This document shows, in pieces, positions 59,594 to 64,000 of a stretch of DNA of 64,000 nt. Below the pieces are notes generated by a model. It saw only the letters and a program-made list of their open reading frames with translations, was not told where the DNA came from and did no database searches. A program made the translations under genes and the position numbers. Source of the stretch: Staphylococcus pettenkoferi (GTDB lineage: Bacteria > Bacillota > Bacilli > Staphylococcales > Staphylococcaceae); contig NZ_PPRN01000064.1 in the NCBI RefSeq assembly GCF_002902685.1, positions 60,279 through 124,278 on the forward strand, read 5' to 3'. Within the stretch, counting starts at the first letter, position 1. Each line of letters opens with the position of its first letter.

Positions 59594-60046
59594 ATGAAAG
59601 CACATGATTTCAAGGTACAAACGTCTTGGCGAGGTGGTCGTGACACAGTTGGTAAGGTCCAAGGCGACGTCTTTCACGAATCCATTTCTATTCCGGCTGG
59701 TCTTGGTGGACAAGGCGTGGGTACTAACCCTGACGAAATGCTCGTCTCAGCTGCATCCTCTTGTTATATTATTTCACTGGCTGCCGTGCTAGAGCGCGCA
59801 CATTACAAAGATGTTGAGATAGCTCAAACTTCTATTGGTACTGCTGTGTTAGACCAAGGTAAGTTTAAAATGAAAGTCATCACCCACTATCCAACCATCA
59901 CTATACATGAAGATGACGCTACCCGTCTCAATCGACAACTATCAAAACTACTCAAACTCGCGGATCAGAACTGTATGATTTCAAATTCTGTACGAGGGAA
60001 CTTAGAGATTGACATTGAACCTAACATTCGATACTTGAACGACTAA
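59594..60046 (+). CDS. OsmC family protein
   Basis: I start at ATG 59594 (MKAHDFKVQTSWRGG, 150 residues), since GAGGAGG lies 9 bases upstream; a longer frame would place this ribosome site inside the gene. The two redox cysteines of the OsmC/Ohr fold are present in VSAASSCYIISLAAV and LADQNCMISNSV. The family detoxifies organic hydroperoxides with a thiol pair. Which of the subfamilies (Ohr, OsmC, YhfA) it belongs to is not settled here. Confidence 0.88.
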   Translation: MKAHDFKVQTSWRGGRDTVGKVQGDVFHESISIPAGLGGQGVGTNPDEMLVSAASSCYIISLAAVLERAHYKDVEIAQTSIGTAVLDQGKFKMKVITHYPTITIHEDDATRLNRQLSKLLKLADQNCMISNSVRGNLEIDIEPNIRYLND

Positions 60047-60073
60047 CAAGCTTATTGTCGTACTTTCATTACA

Positions 60074-60123
60074 GACTTGAATTTGCTTAGTTGTAACACG
60101 ATCTTAAATTCAAGTCTTATTTT
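60074..60123 (+). terminator. Intrinsic terminator after the OsmC gene
   Basis: GACTTGAATTT pairs perfectly with AAATTCAAGTC across a 21-base loop, followed by TTATTTT on the plus strand. Confidence 0.72.
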
Positions 60124-60235
60124 ATGAAGTGCTTCTCAAAAATAAGGACATCCAATCGATATGAAGTCATCTCATTTAGAAAGAACCTAATTGTTGATAA
60201 AGATATTAACTCATGCTTGTCGCAGTAACCATCTG

Positions 60236-60265
60236 TACTTGAGATAGCTGGCGCTATCTCAAGTA
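60236..60265. repeat. Perfect 13-base palindromic hairpin in the OsmC-HAD gap
   Basis: TACTTGAGATAGC and GCTATCTCAAGTA are exact complements around the 4-base loop TGGC. No T tract follows on either strand, so it is not a standard terminator. It lies 58 bases downstream of the HAD gene stop codon. Confidence 0.75.
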
Positions 60266-60323
60266 CTAGTCAATCTCGCGGGTTAAGATTACGTAATTAT
60301 TCACATTTCCGTCTGTCTCCCAC

Positions 60324-61445
60324 TTACAATAAAATATTTCTTATTTGCAACACATCGTCTACGATATAGTCTGCGCCATAATCTTCTAATTCTGCTTTTG
60401 CGTCTTTACCTTTTAACCCTGTCAGTGGACCGATAAATGTTGCACCAATCTTCTTCGCACAAAGTAAATCAGCTAACGAATCACCAACGATATACACCTC
60501 TTCATCCTCGAGTCGTTGTGCTTGATCCTGTGCATACTGACTATACTTAGACACGTCATTCCCAAAGTAAGCAGCTAAATATGTAAATGGATTCGGCTTA
60601 GCGAGTGGCCGTTGCTCAGGTAATATTTGTTCCGCTTTCAAGACATCAGACGCTGTCACGACGTATTGCTTATCGAAATAGTCACTTAAACCGAGACTTT
60701 GGAAAGGCACTTCTGTTTCTGTGCGCGGCCGTCCTGTAGCTAGTGCAAGTTGATAGCCTGCATCTACCATATCTTGTAGTAATATTTGAATATCTTTAAC
60801 AGGTGCGAGCACAACTTCGTGATAAATATAACCTTCTTTAAATGTTGATTTAGCAGCTTTCCCTTCTACTTCTTCAAATAATCGATGTCCTAAATACCAT
60901 TCTTGATAGACTTCTTGAGCAAGTTGCCAATATGAGCTAGTCATCTCAAAAATATCTACTTTATCTGTATACAACGCCGCTTGAGCATGTGCTTGTAAAT
61001 CTTCAAATATCTCATTCTTTCCATTCTTCACTTGTTTTAAAAATTTCATGGGGCTCTCAAAGTTTAACGCAACTTCATTAACATGCTGACCTAAAAATTG
61101 TAATGCTTCTGCGGAAATTGTTTCTGATTCAAGAAAGGCTTGTAACGTTCTTGGATCAATAGCCTTACAAATCTCAATCGTATGTAACGCCAGCACGATA
61201 AACAACATGTCCCAATTCGAATTGAGCCCCATTGATTTTAACTGTTGTAGAATCTCATCTTGGTAAAAGACGAGTTCGCGTATTTCTTTAATATCTTCTT
61301 CAGTAAGTTGACTGAAGTCGATTGAAGGATGTAGACCGATGTACTCTGAACTCATCAGAATTTCGTAAACTGTGAGTGCAGCGACATCGAAGCAACGATC
61401 TTCGCTCAAGAAGACGCCGTCTACATCAAACAAGATTGATTTCAT
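60324..61445 (-). CDS. HAD superfamily hydrolase
   Basis: The 373-residue protein has HAD motif I at the extreme N-terminus (ILFDVDGVFLSED, nucleophile Asp 7). A long helical cap follows, then motif II ALATGRPRTE, motif III KPNPFTYLA and motif IV YIVGDSLADLLCAK. It is larger than common HAD phosphatases because of a big cap insert, so the substrate is probably small and specific but unknown. A homologue lies next to the same PTS gene in S. aureus, which hints at sugar-phosphate handling. Confidence 0.86.
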   Translation of the reverse strand: MKSILFDVDGVFLSEDRCFDVAALTVYEILMSSEYIGLHPSIDFSQLTEEDIKEIRELVFYQDEILQQLKSMGLNSNWDMLFIVLALHTIEICKAIDPRTLQAFLESETISAEALQFLGQHVNEVALNFESPMKFLKQVKNGKNEIFEDLQAHAQAALYTDKVDIFEMTSSYWQLAQEVYQEWYLGHRLFEEVEGKAAKSTFKEGYIYHEVVLAPVKDIQILLQDMVDAGYQLALATGRPRTETEVPFQSLGLSDYFDKQYVVTASDVLKAEQILPEQRPLAKPNPFTYLAAYFGNDVSKYSQYAQDQAQRLEDEEVYIVGDSLADLLCAKKIGATFIGPLTGLKGKDAKAELEDYGADYIVDDVLQIRNILL

Positions 61446-61502
61446 TCTCCCATGCCACTCCTTTATAACTGAACTGTGCTACGCCTATATTACTATCTGT
61501 AT

Positions 61503-61538
61503 AGTAAAAGAGCAAATAGCACTGAACTATTTGCTCTT
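61503..61538 (-). terminator. Terminator after the PTS permease gene
   Basis: AAGAGCAAATAG pairs perfectly with CTATTTGCTCTT, followed by TTAC on the minus strand; the T tract is short. Confidence 0.7.
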
Positions 61539-61589
61539 ACTCTCATAGATTCAATTCTCTTCTTAACTGTAACTTGCTAAAAGGAATAG

Positions 61590-63071
61590 TTATTCTTGAC
61601 CATTCATTAAGCTTTCAACTTCATCTGCAACTTGTTGCACTTGTGGACCGATGACGACTTGGGCATTATGTTGTCCACTCGTTGTCACGCCTACAGCGCC
61701 GGCATTTTTTATCATATCTTTATCTATCTGTTGATTATCCTGAAGCTCTAATCTTAACCGCGTCGCACAATTGGTGAGTGATGTAATATTCTCTTTTCCA
61801 CCTAAGCCCGTAAGTATTTGCTGCGCCATCGCATGATATTTACCACCAGTTGTTGCGTTCTTTTTACCATCAGAAGTTGAATCAGTTTCCTCTGTAGGAT
61901 CTTGAAGTAAGTTAGAACCGCGACCTGGCGTATTCAAGTTAAAGAGCTTGATAACGGCACGGAAGATAACGTAATACAGAACAAAGAACACGATGCCCTC
62001 TACAATCAACATCAATGGATGATTGGCCACGGGATTGACGAGTGATAACAGATAATCAATCAAACCTGCACTGAATGAGAAACCTGCTGTCCAGTGGAAC
62101 AATGCAGCAATAAACATAGATAAACCTGTTAAGAATGCGTGGATGACGAAAAGCAATGGTGCCACGAACATAAACGCAAACTCAATCGGTTCAGTAACGC
62201 CTGTGATAAAGGCCGAAACTGCTCCTGCTAACATCAAGCCGTAGACACGTTTCTTCTGCTTCGATTCAGCTGATTGATACATCGCAAGTGCGGCAGCTGG
62301 TACGCCAAACATCATGACTGGGAAGAAACCTGCTTGATAGCGGCCAGTAATGCCCTTCACAGCTTCGTGTCCTGACTGGAACTTGTGAATATCATCAATG
62401 CCTGCAATATTAAACCAGAAGACAGAATTCAACGCATGGTGCAAGCCTGTCGGTATTAAGAGACGGTTGAAGAATCCATAAAGGAAAGCACCTATAGGTC
62501 CGAATCCGATAATCCATTTCGCAAAGGTAACTATTGCATCATAAATATAAGGCCACACGACCATTAAGACGACGATGAGCCCCAAACTAAAGAAAGCTGT
62601 CATAATTGGTACGAGTCGTTTACCACTGAAGAAAGATAAAGCCATAGGAAGCTCCGTCTGGCTGAAACGGTTGTATGTAAATGCGGCGATTAAGCCAACG
62701 AGTAAACCAACAAAGACATTTCCATTATTCATTTGCTCAAAGGCCATGTTGACATCATTCTTATCAATTCCTAACAGCACTGATAAATGCTCAGGCTTGA
62801 GCACTTGTGTTGTTAAAAAGTAACCGACAACAGCTGCTAAAGTTACTGCACCATCGTTCTTCTTCGCCATGCCCAAAGCAACCCCTACTGCAAAGAGTAT
62901 GCCGAGTTGATCGAGAATCGCCATACCACTCTGAGCAAAAAACTCAGCGACATGTGGCCAAATGTGAAGGGCTTTCAATAAATTCCCTATACCTGTAATA
63001 ATTGCAGCGGCAGGTAAGACTGCAATCGGTAACATCAATGATCTACCTAAACGTTGTAGAAAGTTATACAT
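61590..63071 (-). CDS. nagE: PTS permease IIBC, N-acetylglucosamine type
   Basis: The 493-residue protein has an EIIC membrane domain first (about 1-375; SLMLPIAVLPAAAIITGIG and the substrate loop ITGVTEPIEFAFMF). A linker and then an EIIB domain follow (about 410-493) with phosphocysteine in LTNCATRLRLEL. No IIA domain is fused, so a separate IIA must serve it. Closest family by layout is the glucose/GlcNAc group. The GlcNAc call rests on gene neighbourhood in S. aureus and the short EIIC; glucose is the alternative. Confidence 0.85.
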   Translation of the reverse strand: MYNFLQRLGRSLMLPIAVLPAAAIITGIGNLLKALHIWPHVAEFFAQSGMAILDQLGILFAVGVALGMAKKNDGAVTLAAVVGYFLTTQVLKPEHLSVLLGIDKNDVNMAFEQMNNGNVFVGLLVGLIAAFTYNRFSQTELPMALSFFSGKRLVPIMTAFFSLGLIVVLMVVWPYIYDAIVTFAKWIIGFGPIGAFLYGFFNRLLIPTGLHHALNSVFWFNIAGIDDIHKFQSGHEAVKGITGRYQAGFFPVMMFGVPAAALAMYQSAESKQKKRVYGLMLAGAVSAFITGVTEPIEFAFMFVAPLLFVIHAFLTGLSMFIAALFHWTAGFSFSAGLIDYLLSLVNPVANHPLMLIVEGIVFFVLYYVIFRAVIKLFNLNTPGRGSNLLQDPTEETDSTSDGKKNATTGGKYHAMAQQILTGLGGKENITSLTNCATRLRLELQDNQQIDKDMIKNAGAVGVTTSGQHNAQVVIGPQVQQVADEVESLMNGQE

Positions 63072-63183
63072 TCTATATCCTCTTTTCTTTATCTTTGATA
63101 ATAATTTGAATGAGCAACTATATTAGCCATTAATATATTAACACAGCACCCCTCTCAGACCTATAGACCTAGTGAAATCGACA

Positions 63184-63265
63184 CAAAAAAAGCTAAAGTC
63201 CAACAACTCGAGTCTTTATGTAGTGCATAATATCAGACAAGAGTTGAACACTTTAGCTTTAATCA
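63184..63265 (-). terminator. Terminator after the acyltransferase gene
   Basis: AAAGCTAAAGT and CAACTC on one side pair with GAGTTG and ACTTTAGCTTT on the other, around a loop of about 30 bases, followed by seven T on the minus strand. Confidence 0.72.
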
Positions 63266-63305
63266 TCGATTTGTAGTTGTAATGATTTGATAGACGCTAA
63301 CTTAA

Positions 63306-63923
63306 TTAATCTCCGTACGTCTCAACTAATTCTTGATGTAATGCTTTCGTGCGTTTTTCTAATTCTTTCGTGATGTAAGTTAACTTTTCATTACGTTTCA
63401 TGGACCTCGGAAGTGATTTCGTGTCGATAGGTTCTCCAAATTTAATATGCGCTTTACCGAAGAATAAACCTTTAATGTCTTTAGGGCCTACGTAAGCTGC
63501 TGGTACGATTGGTGTTTCTGCCATCATCGCGATTGTAGCCGCTCCACGTTTCAATGGTGCATCTTCATCTTTCTTCGTGCGGTGTCCTGCCGGGAATAAC
63601 CCTACTGTCTTATTCTTTTTCAACAATTTGATAGGTTGTTTCAAAGTACTTGGACCTGGGTTTTCACGATCTACTGGAAAAGCATTCAAAGATTTCAGGA
63701 ACTTTCCAATATATTTATTATAAAAGAGTTCCTTTTTCGCCATATAATGAATTTGGTTCGGAGCAATTGCTAAACCAAGCATAATAACCTCATTATAACT
63801 TTCGTGCGTACACGTCACGACATAGCGATATAGTTGAGGTATATTCTCTTTTCCATGAACCTCCAAACTTTTACAAACTTTAATCAGTATAAAAGTTAAG
63901 ATAGCTCGACAAAAATTATACAT
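63306..63923 (-). CDS. plsC: PlsC-like 1-acyl-sn-glycerol-3-phosphate acyltransferase
   Basis: I start at MYNFCRAILTFILIKV (63923, 205 residues), where AGGTG lies upstream. The apparent extension beyond it reads into library adapter. The protein has an N-terminal hydrophobic segment and the PlsC fold. Block 1 reads CTHESYNEV, so the usual H-x4-D is H-x4-E. Block 3 reads LFPAGHRTKK where most family members have FPEGTRS. The family adds the second acyl chain to make phosphatidic acid. The altered motifs leave the exact acceptor less certain. Confidence 0.82.
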   Translation of the reverse strand: MYNFCRAILTFILIKVCKSLEVHGKENIPQLYRYVVTCTHESYNEVIMLGLAIAPNQIHYMAKKELFYNKYIGKFLKSLNAFPVDRENPGPSTLKQPIKLLKKNKTVGLFPAGHRTKKDEDAPLKRGAATIAMMAETPIVPAAYVGPKDIKGLFFGKAHIKFGEPIDTKSLPRSMKRNEKLTYITKELEKRTKALHQELVETYGD

Positions 63924-63981
63924 ACGTTCACCTACTTTAATAACTGTTATACAATAATAAATTTTACCATTTCCGCTATAC

Positions 63982-64000
63982 CTGTCTCTTATACACATCT
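63982..64000. other. Tn5/Nextera adapter sequence at the contig end (artefact)
   Basis: The last 19 bases are CTGTCTCTTATACACATCT, exactly the Tn5 mosaic end used in Nextera libraries. Read in reverse it encodes the tell-tale peptide MCIRDR at the start of a false N-terminal extension of the acyltransferase. It is not part of the chromosome. Confidence 0.95.

Noticed and set aside
63924..63998. N-terminal extension of the acyltransferase starting MCIRDR
   Set aside because: This peptide is the translation of the Nextera adapter; the true start with a ribosome site is at 63923.

Overview
This window is a conserved chromosomal segment of a Staphylococcus, most likely a species other than S. 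aureus. Gene order matches, from memory, the S. aureus block clpX-tig-rplT-rpmI-infC-lysP-thrS-dnaI-dnaB-nrdR-gapB-coaE-mutM-polA-phoRP-icd-gltA-aapA-pyk-pfkA-accAD-malic enzyme-dnaE-nrnA, then ald, the universal stress genes, ackA, sppA, thiI, ezrA, rpsD and plsC. Most genes are on the minus strand. Codon use, strong AGGAGG-type ribosome sites and TTGACA/TATAAT promoters fit a low-GC Firmicute. I cannot name the species.

Layout: 1-4.9 kb holds protein folding and translation genes (clpX start, trigger factor, L20, L35, IF-3 with its leader). 4.9-9.1 kb holds lysP under a lysine riboswitch and thrS under a T-box. 9.1-20.6 kb holds replication and repair genes (dnaI, dnaB, polA, mutM), nrdR, gapB, coaE and the PhoPR two-component system. 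20.6-32 kb is central carbon and lipid metabolism (icd, gltA, pyk, pfkA, accA, accD, malic enzyme, the permease aapA). 32-42.3 kb holds dnaE, the DHH phosphoesterase nrnA, a CBS/HTH regulator, two universal stress proteins, a metallo-hydrolase, an Xaa-Pro dipeptidase and ald.

The clearest accessory gene is at 42.5-47.0 kb: a 1488-residue secreted, sortase-anchored protein with an M60 (enhancin/mucinase-type) zinc peptidase motif and a long acidic Pro/Gly/Glu/Asp stalk, placed between a universal stress gene and ackA. After ackA and a DNA-methylase-like gene comes a 659-base gap where I would expect tpx from S. aureus gene order. It carries no tpx but does hold a promoter followed by a rod-like foldable element that looks like a small RNA gene. 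50-64 kb holds sppA, an RDD membrane protein, a TauE/SafE exporter, the tRNA-thiolation pair thiI and cysteine desulfurase, ezrA, a free-methionine sulfoxide reductase, rpsD, a phosphodiesterase, an OsmC protein, a HAD hydrolase, a GlcNAc-type PTS permease and a PlsC-like acyltransferase.

Regulation is unusually readable here: a lysine riboswitch, a threonine T-box, L20 and S4 autoregulatory leaders, CcpN-like and CcpA-like operators at gapB, a PHO-box-like array at phoP, and many intrinsic terminators. I found no insertion sequence, prophage, tRNA, rRNA or CRISPR array. The last 19 bases are the Tn5/Nextera adapter end, so the right edge is a contig end carrying library sequence and not biology.
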